Assembly (NCBI RefSeq): GCF_964275005.1
Contig: NC_092702.1
Span: forward strand, 411,501 to 475,500
Direction of reading: 5' to 3'
DNA length: 64,000 bases
DNA from: Diadema setosum
Taxonomy: Eukaryota > Echinodermata > Echinoidea > Diadematoida > Diadematidae
Within the stretch, counting starts at the first letter, position 1. Each line of letters opens with the position of its first letter. Shown here one piece after another: positions 23,321 to 35,500 of the stretch. Both the position numbers and the translations under genes were made by a program. The notes beneath the pieces are model-generated. The model made no database searches and had not been told where the DNA came from. It saw only the letters and a list, made by a program, of their open reading frames with translations.

Positions 23321-23545
23321 GGGGGCGCTGTGGCATAGTGGATAAGATTCCCGACTCCTGATCGCAGGACCTGAGTTCAAATCCCGCCCAGTGCTTATGT
23401 CCTTGGACAAGATGTTTTCCCCACTATGTCCCTCTCGACCCAAGTGTATTAATGGGTACCTGGCAACGTTAGGGTAATAATAATGGCAGGGCCATCTGGG
23501 AGAGCATTGGCAACACTGAAGAAGCTACCCTGGATAAATAAGACA
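23321..23545 (+). mobile_element. tRNA-derived SINE
   Basis: The head carries a polymerase III A box (TGGCATAGTGG, 23331-23341) and B box (GAGTTCAAATCCC, 23373-23385) spaced as in a tRNA. A tRNA-unrelated body and GATAAATAAGAC follow, and then a long ATT tail. tRNA-headed SINEs with simple-repeat tails are common in animals, including sea urchins. It lacks a cloverleaf 3' half, so it is not a tRNA gene. Confidence 0.85.
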
Positions 23546-23557
23546 TTATTATTATTG

Positions 23558-23628
<71 letters not shown>

Positions 23629-23705
23629 GTCATTATTATTATCATTATTATTACTATTATTATTATTATTATTACTATTATTATTGTCATTATTATTATT
23701 ATTAT
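23546..23705. repeat. (ATT)n microsatellite, SINE tail
   Basis: About 160 bp of ATT with occasional GTC, ATC and ACT interruptions continues directly from the SINE body and is best read as its expanded tail. It creates long Leu or Asn frames that are not genes. Confidence 0.9.
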
Positions 23706-23810
23706 CAAACATTTATATTACAGTGTAATGACCTATAATGAAAGGGATACATGTTGAGAGACATTTGGATGGTCAACGTGTGACATACATTTGTCAAAAA
23801 TTAAATGAGC

Positions 23811-23878
23811 TTGTGTGTGGGTGTGTGTGTGTGTGCGTGTGTGTGTGTGTGTGTGTTTGTGTGTGTGTGTGAGATGTG
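23811..23878. repeat. (GT)n microsatellite
   Basis: About 65 bp of GT with a few C, T and A interruptions. It lies between the two convergent gene tails. Confidence 0.9.
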
Positions 23879-24351
23879 TGACTGCTCACACGTATTATAA
23901 GCACATACCGAATGTAAACAATGAAGTGGATTGGCCGTCTACGTCATATGTGGATTGGTCGTCTATGTTATTTTCCATGGTTAAGGTTCAATCATTCATG
24001 TGTGCAATCCATATTCAGTACAAAGAAACCCTGTTACAATCTCACAATGAGCAATCGCTTTTAGCATGAACTCAGCAGTCCCAATTTCCCAGTACAGTCT
24101 GTACTTTATGTAGCTGATCTGATTGTAGTATGTTTACAAGTTAGCGGTCATTAGGTAAAATCAGTAGTCCCAGCAACCTTGTTTTTAAGAGAGTTTCCCT
24201 GTACAGGTATTGTGTTAACTCACTGCTGAATTTGGGGCTAGGGTTATAAGCCAAGAAAATTTGCCCAACAGCTAGATCGATGCAACTACACCATGCACAA
24301 GAAGACATAAAAACAACCAAACACAAGGGTTGTGATACTGAGGACGACTGC

Positions 24352-24357
24352 TTTATT
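24352..24357 (-). terminator. Candidate SLK polyadenylation signal
   Basis: TTTATT on + reads AATAAA on -. It is followed in the transcript direction by a GT-rich stretch (TTGTGTTTGGTTG). It would give the kinase transcript a 3' UTR of about 5 kb. Another AATAAA on - lies near 25677. Confidence 0.4.
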
Positions 24358-27300
24358 ACCATTTGAGAGAAAACAAGAAGCATAGTATACACCATGGCAG
24401 AAAAGGGGAACAGTCTCAGCTAGCGATGTCAGGATTGTGTTTTTTTGACGTCCTCTCATATAGACTCCTCCGCTTCATATCTTTTCAAATAAAAATCCCA
24501 ATTATGCTTTATATACAAGAATATATTTACTACATGATGCTAAATACAAAATCAAAGAGAAATTAATTTCAGAGTACAAACTTGCTGGTGTTTCAATGAT
24601 ACCATTTTTGCTTCACTGGCGGAAGTTTCTTATGCAACCGATAGGAAACGTATTATATGAGCAGACTGTGAGGTTCTGCCTTGTACTGTTCAGAGTAAGC
24701 AAATAATACATCAGCTCCTTTTCCAAATCAAGGAGAATAATTCATACCCATCCATCAAATTTTCAACACTTTCCTTGCATGTACATTTCTTCTTTAATTA
24801 CCCTTACATTTTACTTTGTACATGATTATGCTCACATAGCATGGCTGTCCAAAACAGTTTCATAATTATTCATGATATAAATGAAGTGTATTTACACAAG
24901 CAACAAATGGATTACTCCTTACATTCGTATCATACTTGGCTTTAAAAAAAAGTGACTATCATATGAAACCTGTTTAATTTCCTTTTTTTTTCAATACTGA
25001 GTAACATTAACATTCACCAAATCATATATTTCTAAATATTACTTTTAACAATCTTATCCATATATTTTCACAAATATGTCAGAAAACTTAATGCCACATT
25101 TGAAGTGAGCATTAGATTTCTTTCAGCATCTTAATAATAGCACAATCATTTCCATAAATACCAGCTATTCTCCCCAAGAAAGCAAGACTGTTAAAAATAT
25201 CAACTTACACACAGACAGTGTGCTTACAGCAGTTTTAGATCCTACACTGCTCAGTAGTACACCAATTGATGTTGTACTATCATACAACTTACACACATTT
25301 GCTAAATACACAACAGGCTGAACTCCTAGCAATGTATGGAAGAGAGTTGTATATCTTTGAAGTATATTTACCATGTATGCAAATTGAAAATTGAAAGTTG
25401 TCTTCTGAATCAGATATCCTTGGTTTAGTCATGAAAGTTTACCTATAGTAACACGATCAAGACAGTTTCTTCCATAATAAATAAAATGATAATTGGCAAT
25501 CTATGCAGACTATGACATAAAATCAGCAAAGAAGCTGTATCAGGCACAATGTTTGGTCACAATTCCACACTTGCTTTCACAAACAGTGATATTACTGTAG
25601 CCTGATCAGCAGTCACATTATAGCCAGGATTTCATTGCTACAATCTTCTGCTTTCACTGCTTCCAATCTTCTGGTTTTATTGGGGAGAAAGACAAAACCT
25701 TCTGCTGGCTGAATAAGTGAGTACTGTGCAATCTTAAGAATAATTAAGCACAAAAATTCAAATTTAAGTAAGCTTGTCAATATCTCTTACAGAATACAAA
25801 ACTGTGATTTCAATAGGGAAGTCAGGGTATCTACTATCCAAAAGAACATTTACATGAGGACTTATCTAAAATGTATGCATAATCAGCAGAATTTACTTCA
25901 TGAACATCAACAGAAATTGTTAAACAACATTACTGAATTTACCAAAAATGACTCTTGTTAAATTCCACATAATTTTGCATAATATTCAGGCAAAATTGAT
26001 AAGTACAATAATATCATGAAAACTCCTGCAGATATATATGAAATATTACTCTGCAAAATCAATCAGTATTTTCTCTAACAATACATACTTTAGCACTGTA
26101 CATGAACACCAAAATAAAACATATAGAATTTACTTTCTACAATATTCTCATATGACATAAATTTTGTCATCCCTACATAGGGCTTTTAAACATATTCTTA
26201 TGATGGATAAACATTCATATTTCCTCAAACTGGAAAACATCTACTGTAAAAGTGGAAATTTTTGTGGTGTGAAAATTTTCTTGCATTCAGTGTGACCAGA
26301 TAGTAGCGCGAAAATAAAAGCAGGCAAATACTTTTGCTTGTTACATGTACCACTATGTATTATCTTGATTCTGCAGAATTAAAAATTGCAAAATTAATCT
26401 CACTTGGCAGAGCGTGAAAAATTACTCACGCAAAAATATCCACTTTTACAGTGGTCTTTCTTGGTGTTTGTGGCACAAAAGTTTCACCTGCACTACCACC
26501 GTATATAGACATTATACAAAGTTTCATGTACTATCGCTATGTGATATCCAATTAACTAGAGAAATTTTGCTCTGTGTATCACCAGTATATGTCTGTTCAC
26601 ACAAAATTGGTGAAATTCTGCTGATCTTGGTTTTCTAGGTTATATGATGTTGTGACTAAACAGGTAAACAATGAGAGCTATCAAATCAAACGACCTTAAG
26701 TACAACAAGGTCATGAAATCTGGTTGTTTAGTGACTACATAAATGTCTTTAAATCTAAGTACTTACCAGTTAAAAGAATATGAGCAATAATACAAACAAA
26801 ACCCATGAACATCATGCAATTACAGTAATGTTGTAAAAACTCTCTAATAAGCAAATGTACGGTGGAAAGACAAGGGCTTTTTAAACAATCACGAAAAATG
26901 ATATTTAGGTCTGATTATGTTAACATACTGATGAATACCCAAAGGTCTCCACTACATTAACATTTTCACTTTCATTACTTGAGCAAACCAAAGGATTGCA
27001 TATGAACATAATTTAAGTGTGCCACTTCTTTCAGGCTGTTGTAAAGGCACGGGAGAGAGAAAATGCATGTGTACAAAACACATTTAAGGCTTCAAAGACA
27101 CAATTGCAGTGTGATGGATAATATTAGAGCTTGAAAAACTTCAGGGTTTATCACTAGATTGATAATTTCGTTTCAACAGCTGATTCCTGCCACAGCGCTG
27201 ACTAGGAAGATAAAGCAGAGGTAATGATTTGATATTGGACCCTAAGGTTGATGACTGGTACATCAAACACCAATTCAGATAATATTACTGCCTAACTTTG

Positions 27301-29392
27301 AGAAAAACAGTCACAGAGTTATGTAGCAGCAGGCTTTTAATAAGCAGACTAATTCTTGTAAGAAAGGTGTAAAGGCAACAGCCATTGAGAACAGACCGAC
27401 AAAGTACGACTGGACCTTGTAACAAGGGATTATACTTTCAGAATCTATTATTCAACACAGGCTTACAAACCCTAATGGAACAAGGCTTTGCTGCTAAATC
27501 TTATGAAAACAAACATGAACACACATGGCCTTGTTGCAAGACTTACCATTCACATTAATTTAGATTAAGTTCTCACTTGTTTGAATACATGTAATAACAG
27601 GTCATGAGGTCACATTGGAAGTCAAACAAGCACTGAGTGTCAACATAAACAATCTCACATTATGTTACTCAATCAAAATGAAAATAAAACTTTCATCATT
27701 ACTTGAACTGAGACTACACCATACATCACTGGAATGTCTCCCAACACACACTTTCTTCGACGAGATAAATACACTTGATTTCTCCTATTTATCAAACAAT
27801 GTCAATTTGGCCTGAGACATTGATGTACTCATAGATATTGAATGCAAGGAAAAAAAACAAAAACAAACAAACAAACAAACATGACATCATGAAGCAGAAA
27901 CAAAATAAACTCATGCTTCTACTCCTTGACTGCAGTTCTCAGTATGACATATAAATCTAGGGAGAAAGTTTAGAAGCATGTCAATATCTGTTAAAGATAT
28001 TGCTACTGGCAAACATTTTGAATTTCCATCTCTGGGATTGCCACATATATTAGCGACAAAAGGCCACAAAGTTCAAATGAAGTGTCTTCTGAGACTCTAT
28101 GATCAATCTCTTAGGAATCTTTGCATCACTTAATCTTAGTTCATGCCAACTGAGAATTACCTCTATCTTCCTATTCCAGCAGTCAACACAGACAATCAGG
28201 TGCAAACATTCTCCATGCGAGTCCATTAGAGAATGAAGTCACATTAAAATAACTGGTCAAAGTGTAACACCATGTTCATCTGACAGTGTTTGACTGGCTG
28301 TTCGCTGGTCACATGAACAGCTCAGAACAAAATTGCCAAAGTAGCCTACATTCTTCCGTATTTGAAAAATGTCCCAAGATATTTTGCGTGCTTTTACAAC
28401 ATAAAGTGTTTTAAGTCAGGACTAACATACATCGATATTACCTTCAATACCTATCAATTCTCTCTACTGTCTGAATAGATTCCAATCACCTCAAAGCTCT
28501 ATGAGTGGTGAAAGTCAAAACTAGATAAGATAACCCTGAGGCATTCCTTGAAATGTTCTAATCACAGTCCTCCTTTGATGCTTTCTGAGCAGACAAGAGG
28601 AAAACAGATCACTGAATCCAAATAGCCGACTGGTCATCGGTCATCGGTCAGTGACATTTGAGCCCTAGTAATCCACAATCAATAGCTTACACATGCAATC
28701 AAAGCAGGAAAGAAAACCTAAGTCAACAACATTTTAACGTCAGCTGAAACAACAATCATCTCTCTAGCTAAAGCTACAGATGTCATGCCAGAAAAAAACA
28801 ACAACAAACAAGCAGAAGAGTGGGTGACAACTCTCACTCAGCTAGGCAAGCTTCCCATCATTCATGGTAGAAATCATCCTTTGGCATTATCATGAGGAGA
28901 GATGGGGTCACACGTCTAGTCTCCAGTTATAACCGTTCGATACTCAAAAGCTGGTTTGTTTTGCAGAGTGCAGGATGCATGATGGAGCTAGGAGTGTATT
29001 TCTCATACTCTTCCTTACATTTGGACTTCCTCCTTTGTGTTACTGTCATCCAAAGAGGCCATAATTATGAGAGAAAACGATACCTACATCAAGCCAGAGA
29101 AAAAGAGGTCTCTGTCTCTTGTTCTAGTCCAGTTTGTCTGCGTGTCTGTCACACAATCCTATCCATTATCCATAGCGTTCCTTTGTAATGTTCTCCACAC
29201 AGGTATTATGGAGACTCCACTGGCTTACTGTGTAGCTTTGATGGGAGAAATAGAGAGATGTAGAGAGAGATAGGAGAGGAAAGAGGGAGGGATAATGTTG
29301 GGATTGGGACCAGGATGGCATCTAAGGTCCTACTAGAGAGCACTCAGGCTGTGTCTCTTAAGATTGGGACCAGGATGGCATCTAAGGTCCTA
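24358..29392 (-). other. Probable 3' UTR of the SLK/STK10 gene
   Basis: This is AT-rich sequence between the kinase stop codon and the candidate poly(A) signal. No credible coding exon is seen on either strand. It contains a 208-bp TA-flanked MITE (26244-26451). A PUF-type TATATACA on + (near 24511) reads TGTATATA in the transcript. Confidence 0.5.
26244..26451. mobile_element. 208-bp TA-type MITE
   Basis: The ends CTGTAAAAGTGGAAATTTTT and GGATATTTTTGCG are inverted over about 25 bp. TA precedes the left end and TG follows the right end, so one target copy may have mutated. It is related in style to 5093-5279. Confidence 0.75.
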
Positions 29393-29420
29393 CTAGAGAG
29401 CACTCAGGCTGTGTCTCTTA
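29302..29420. repeat. Exact 60-bp tandem duplication across the SLK stop codon
   Basis: Bases 29302-29360 and 29362-29420 are identical with a 60-bp period. On the - strand the upstream copy holds the last eight codons, the TAG stop and the first UTR bases. The second copy lies wholly in the 3' UTR. Perfect identity implies a recent event or an assembly artefact. Confidence 0.9.
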
Positions 29421-29518
29421 TACTTCATTGCATCAGAGTTGCTTGCTGCTGGTTCAGCGTTGCCAGAGTAAAACTCTTCTTGCTTCTCAAGCTCCCTGTT
29501 AAAGTTCTCCTCCAATTC
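29393..29518 (-). CDS. STK10/SLK: SLK/STK10 last coding exon
   Basis: Acceptor TCTGATGCAG, phase 0. It encodes residues 747-787, beginning [10 protein letters not shown], and ends in TAG at 29393. The previous exon ends LRPRKK, and the join reproduces the conserved LRPRKK-xLEExF block near the C-terminus of vertebrate SLK and STK10. The final 20 residues, after EEFY, are not conserved in my recollection. Confidence 0.92.
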   Translation of the reverse strand, partial: ELEENFNRELEKQEEFYSGNAEPAASNSDAMKYKRHSLSAL

Positions 29519-32500
29519 CTGCATCAGAGAAAAAAAATGATGTCTTCTGTAAATGGTATACAAACTAGAATACAACTGTTCTTACAAAATTGGTCCTGTA
29601 AAGGAGAGATATTTTCTTTTTTGTTTTTGGCTGATTTTGTTAAACTATATAACAAGTGGTCATTTGCTATCAACAGCAAACTAAAAAGATATATGAATGT
29701 GAACTTGCACGTGTATGGGCAGGTTTTAACATTCATCACAAACTTCATAGAAGTTTTTTCTTCCCATGTAAACCTTAGCCTTCATGAGGCACAAAGTGCA
29801 TGACATGACAGGGCAAGGAAAAGAACTGATTTCAATAGACATCCACTTTCTACACCCAACAAGACACCTGCCCAACCACCCTAACCACCCATCCTGAAAC
29901 TCATCCCGCATCCTCCTCCTTTCATCATCCTGCCCCACCCCCCTGAAACCCAATCCCATCTCCCCTGCTCTTATCACCCTGCCCCACCCACCCTAAAACC
30001 CAACCCCATGTACCTCCTTCTATCACCCTGCCCCACCCACCCTAAAACCCAATCCCATCTCCCCTCCTCTCATCACCCTGCCCCACCCACCCTAAAACCC
30101 AACCCCTACTCCCCTCCTCTCATCACCCTACACCACCCACCCTAAACCCAACCCCATCTCCCCTCCTCTCATCACATTGCTACACCAATCCACTCTGAAA
30201 CCCAACCAATCTCCACTCCTCCTTACCTTCTTACGAGGCCTCAGCTGCTCCTTCCACTTTTTGACCTCCTCTGCATGACTATCATCCCGTTCTTTGACCT
30301 TCACCGTCTCTTGCTCCATCAGCACCTTCCTCTTCTCATTCTGAGGGTAGAGTGAGAATCAAAGATGGAATGAAAAGATAAAAGCACACAGGGATTAAAG
30401 TAGCTGCCAAGATCTACTTTATGCACGATCTGGTGAGCGCTAATATTTAAAGTCTCAATCATTGAAGCTAGCCGACCACATCCCATTGATCAGAGACAAC
30501 TTTCGCCCATGGGAGAACATTTTTGTAATGTTCTCCCATGGGCCAACATTTTCACATAACAAATGACAAAGGATACCAAACGATTGAACGATCATATTTT
30601 TCACGCAATCGATAGGATAAATTTGCCTATTCCATACAATGTAAAAAAGATGACCGATTATTGTAATGCGTACGAAAGTGTTATTTGAACGACCCGAACA
30701 ATACTATCTTCAAACCTGCTAAAGACATGTTCCACGCGATGATGCAGAAGCTCAAAAGTGAGGGAAAGGGAGTTATCAAACACAAGGAGCCAATCACAAA
30801 GGGTGACATGATCAAAATTAAGAACTCTTCAGCTTTGGATGTTTCTACACCAAGAGGACTTCAAAATAAAGTTTCATGGATGGCATGCTTCATTTCTGTA
30901 ATCGCGGCCGCGGAAACCTGCGAGACATGAAGAAAGACGACTTTGCTCAACAGACTCAACCAACCGATCCTACGTCTACGTGAAGAAAGACAAATTAACA
31001 AAAAATCATCGTGGTGAGCTTGGCGTTGATGGTGAGGAAAGCTAAACAGGTAGGATGTATGAGACTGCTTCAGATGATTGCCCAGTGAAGTCATTCTATT
31101 CTTACATGTCACGACTTAATCCTTCCTGTGCATTCTTGTGGCAACGACCAAAGGCTAAATTCAGTCCTGATAGCCAAACTCTGTGGTATCACAATATGCC
31201 TGTTGGCAAGAACCTGGGACAAATGATGGTGAAAATTTCAGCTGAAGCAAACTGTTCTACAAAATACATGAATCACTGTTTGCGTGCAACGACTATCACA
31301 ACTCTCGACGTAGCAGGCTTTGAAGCACGTCATATTATGGCAGTTTCGGGTCGCATGGCAGAATCTAGTCTGAAACATTACTCCAGAATTCAAGAAGCAC
31401 AAAAACGACGGATGAGTTTCACAATTTCAGAACAATGTCAGTACAATACTGCCTGTACCAGTACATCATCATCAGAACCTGGTTCTGGTCCTTCAACAAG
31501 CACAGTCCTACCCCTACTAGCCCATAGTAGGCCTAAATCTACAAGCATGAGTAGCGCCAGGAATCTATCAGCATCAACAAGCAATGGTACTATGGAAATA
31601 GTTCCAGCTTCACCACCAGCACAGCCACAGCAGATTCGTGAGTTTGCCGTGTCAACTTCTCCAGTGAACATATCCCAAATAAACTCCAACAAGATCGATT
31701 CCCACCAGCACCTCCACTTTCATGGATGTAAGGTGAACATTTTCTACAAGTGGATTACACTAACCGGTCACTGTAGTTCCAGCGGTCTGCGCACAAAGTA
31801 CTGTACCTCTACATAACTATAAGTTCACGTTCTTCAGACTTTGAAAATTCTCCATGCTCAACATAGACCTAAGTTTCTGTGACAAGTTGAAGGTAAGTTT
31901 TCTCAGATTACTTTGACTATAATATCAACCCATAACAGATGATGGTATTTGACTAACCCATATAATATAACAGATGATGACTTTTGTTGTCGGGAACATA
32001 CCAAACATTCGACCCTCACGGTTTGAAATGCTATTTCGGGAGGCTATAAGTTTAAAACCTCCCTCAATAACATTTCAAACCCTTCGGGTGGAACATTCGG
32101 TATGTTCCCTCCCCAGCCAGTCATCATCTATATAATATGCTTACTAGTTGTACAATAAGGATTTTCACGGCAGGATATACATGTATTTCAAGAGAATATG
32201 CAGTATTTCCATCTACATGTACCTCCCACATCACAGCATCCAGTGAACAACTTCCAATCATACAAGTTTAATCAAAGCTCTTGCTATTACATCGTGCTAG
32301 ACAGCTGCTAAATCAATGAATACCAGTACATGCTCGTAAGATCCAAATGAAACATACATGTACATATATTCTAATAACAACTTGCAGTTTACAGGGGTAA
32401 ACATCTTTCATTTCCAATCACATTTATTCTCAAGCCCAACTTTGTTAATTTGCTTGCCAGTGCAACATATTGTAAAACCAGAAATTTAAATTCTCGTGAA

Positions 32501-35500
32501 ATTCGCGAGATCCAAGATTCGCGCGAATTAAAATGCATGTGAAAGTTCTTGTCTACATTATATGCATTAAATGCCAGTGGCAATTTGCGAACATTTTATG
32601 CTGTGACAAAAGCCACTGGTTCTATTTGCAAAAATGTCATTGCGTAAAAATGTCTTGCTTTTACAATAAATCAGGTAGGTGTACTGAGAAGAATGAGTAG
32701 ATACAGATTCACAAAGACTACTGCACACATGCCAGCCACTCTTCACTAAGTGAAGCCAGAGTCATGGAGGTGATGATGACAGGCCAGAAGACTTACATGG
32801 TCAGTCAAGAGTTCCTGGTTGATAGCAGCGTGTCTCTGTCTCAAGTCAATCAGCTGCTTCTCTTGTTTCTCTTTCTGCTTGTTCATCTCTGCCTTGTATC
32901 GCTTGCTTTCATTGTCTTGGAACTACAGGATGAGAGACATAAGCATATCAGAAGATTGTGTGGCAAGACTGTCAGGCAAAGTTTATATCTAGTTCTGCAC
33001 TCTTCCTTCCAGACTGTAACATTTGAGCTTCATTCATTCATCCACGAATGAATGAATTTGAGCTGATTATCGATGAACTGAAAGCTAAAACAAATTTCTT
33101 GGAAGGGCTCAAAACTTCCACCATTTGGAATTAGCTTGCAATATATTGGAAAACTCTACTAAGAAACTTATCTGACTAATGCGATTTGCCAAGAAAACAA
33201 GTTGTTTTGGATTACTTTGAGATAAAAAATGTAAAATAATTTTGATCGTAATACACAACTATAATTCCTGAAGCGCCCTCCCCATTAGTAGTGGGTACAT
33301 AAAACATTACCAGTACATGAAGTTGTGCCTGAGCACCAGTATAGAATCCTATACAGCACACAAGCTGTATAGGATTCATTCAAGAGTCAGAGGTAATTTT
33401 TGTGACCCTTGACCTACCTCTTTCAGCTTCTCTCTCTCCTGTTCTGCTGTCAGGTTCTGCTTATTGATCTGTAAGCTCTTCTTGAACATCGCCAGCCTTG
33501 CCCGTCCCTCATTTCTCAGTCGCCGTGGTAACTGCCTCTGGTCCTGGACATGCTTCTCTTTCAATTCCTCCTCCTCACGCTCAAAGTGGCTCTTGAGCTG
33601 CTGGACCTCCTAAGCAGACAAACCAATGCACACAGAACATCTCACTGTCATTAGGAGATCCAGATTCATGCATACTTAATGTATATTCACCTTAATGTTC
33701 AATCTTAACTGTTTATATAATGTGTGTTTCCAATGTGGACAAAATAATGATGATTAATTTCCTTACAGTAACACAATTCTACATGAACTTTACCACATGA
33801 GCCTTTAACATCAAGATTTATAAATAGCACCCTCTATAGGGCAGAAGCACCTGCAGGTTTCACTTTGATGTAACACACACATGAAAGAATCTAAGTGTAG
33901 ACTAAACAAATCACAAGCCATCACTGATATTAACATGATATGGTAATGAACATAAAAACCAGTGTAAATGCTGCAGAATGGATGAACAGGTATGATTGTC
34001 TATATCACACTTGTACCATTGCACCTTGTGAATGAAGACTGAGATCATCATAAATCCTAAGCACTGCATAAGTTGATAAGTGAGGTGAACTGGTAGACAT
34101 GGCATTAGTTGATCAAGTTTGGGAACTATGGGTCAAAGAACTAAAAAGAGGAGGAAGGAGATATCTCTTTCCTACCACTAGAGGGAGTCCTGTCACCTAC
34201 CTTCTCTTGTCGCATGACCAGGTGATGGCGTTGAAGGAAGAACATGTCTTTGAGTTGGTTTTTAGAAATTTGATGTCTCTCCTTTAGATGTCTTTCTTCC
34301 ATCTCCCAGATGGCTGATTCTCTCGCTGCAGGGTGGAGGGAAAATCATATCGACCAGAATAATATCTAAATTTATTAGAACTTCACATTGGGGTAATACC
34401 TGTTTGGCACATGTCACATGCTTCAGCATAATTCAATGACATAGTACTTTTTACCTTTCAGGTTTAATTTTGTATCTCAATATTTCATGAAATTGTAAGG
34501 AGAGAATTTATTTTGTTTCAGCTCTGAACCCTATCCAACTGAATGATTAAACAAGAGACCCGCGGGTCTAGCGCTCACCTGAGTATCACGAGTTCACCTT
34601 TCACGCAGTCACTAATCTAAATCATTCACAGCTCTACTAAAATTTGACCAGGCATTCTCAAGTAGAAGATGAAAATGTACAATAAGGGCCCAAATTTTCT
34701 AAGATTCCTTAATTAATTAGGGGGGATTGGGGCCCCCTGGGGCCCTCTGGGTGGGGCATGGTGCCCATTTTGATAAATTGAGATCCTGACTTCCTAGGGA
34801 TGCTACTTGCCAAGTTTGACGAAAATCCATCATGAGGTTTTCAGGAAGAAGATGAAAATGTACAATTCAGGCCTCCATTTGGACCTTCCCAACCCCCCCC
34901 CCCCCCTGCCCCCAAGAGGGGCACCCCTGGATCTGCTATGAACAAACTTGAAGCTACGTTCATTAATGTACTCACTCATAGTATTATCGTAGCTCTATAA
35001 CTTCTGGTTCTAGAGAAGAAGATTTTTACAGATTCCTTAATTTTGGGGGGTCTGGGCCCCCCCTGGGGGCCCCCTGGGTGGGGCATGGTGCCCATTTTAA
35101 CAAATTGAGATCCTAACCCCCTAGGGATGCTACCTGCCAAGTTTGGTGAAAATGGGTCATGGGGTTCTCAAGAAGAAGATGAAAATGTACAATTTCGACC
35201 CCATTAGGACCCCTCCCCACCCCCCTCCCCTGGGTCCCAAGGGGGGCACCCCTGATTCTGCCATGAACAAACTTGAAACTACAGTCATCAATGTACTAAC
35301 TCATAGTATTAACTTAGCTCTATCACTTCTGGTTCTAGAGAAGAAGATTTTTACAGATTCCTTAATTTTGGGGGGTTTGGGCCCCCCTGGGGGCCCCCTG
35401 GGTGGGGCATGGTGCCCATTTTAACAAATTGAGTTCCTAACCCCCTAGGGATGCTACCTGCCAAGTTTGATGAAAATCGGTCTTGGGGTTTTCAAGAAGA

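Noticed and set aside
23331..23400. Possible tRNA gene
   Set aside because: A and B boxes are present, but there is no cloverleaf 3' half or acceptor stem, and a SINE body plus simple-repeat tail follows.
23449..23728. Long Leu-, Ile- or Asn-rich frames on both strands
   Set aside because: They are translations of the (ATT)n tail of the SINE and code for nothing.
29315..29803. 162-codon + strand frame with a repeated [14 protein letters not shown] peptide
   Set aside because: It is antisense to the last SLK exon and the repeat is the 60-bp duplication. There is no domain.
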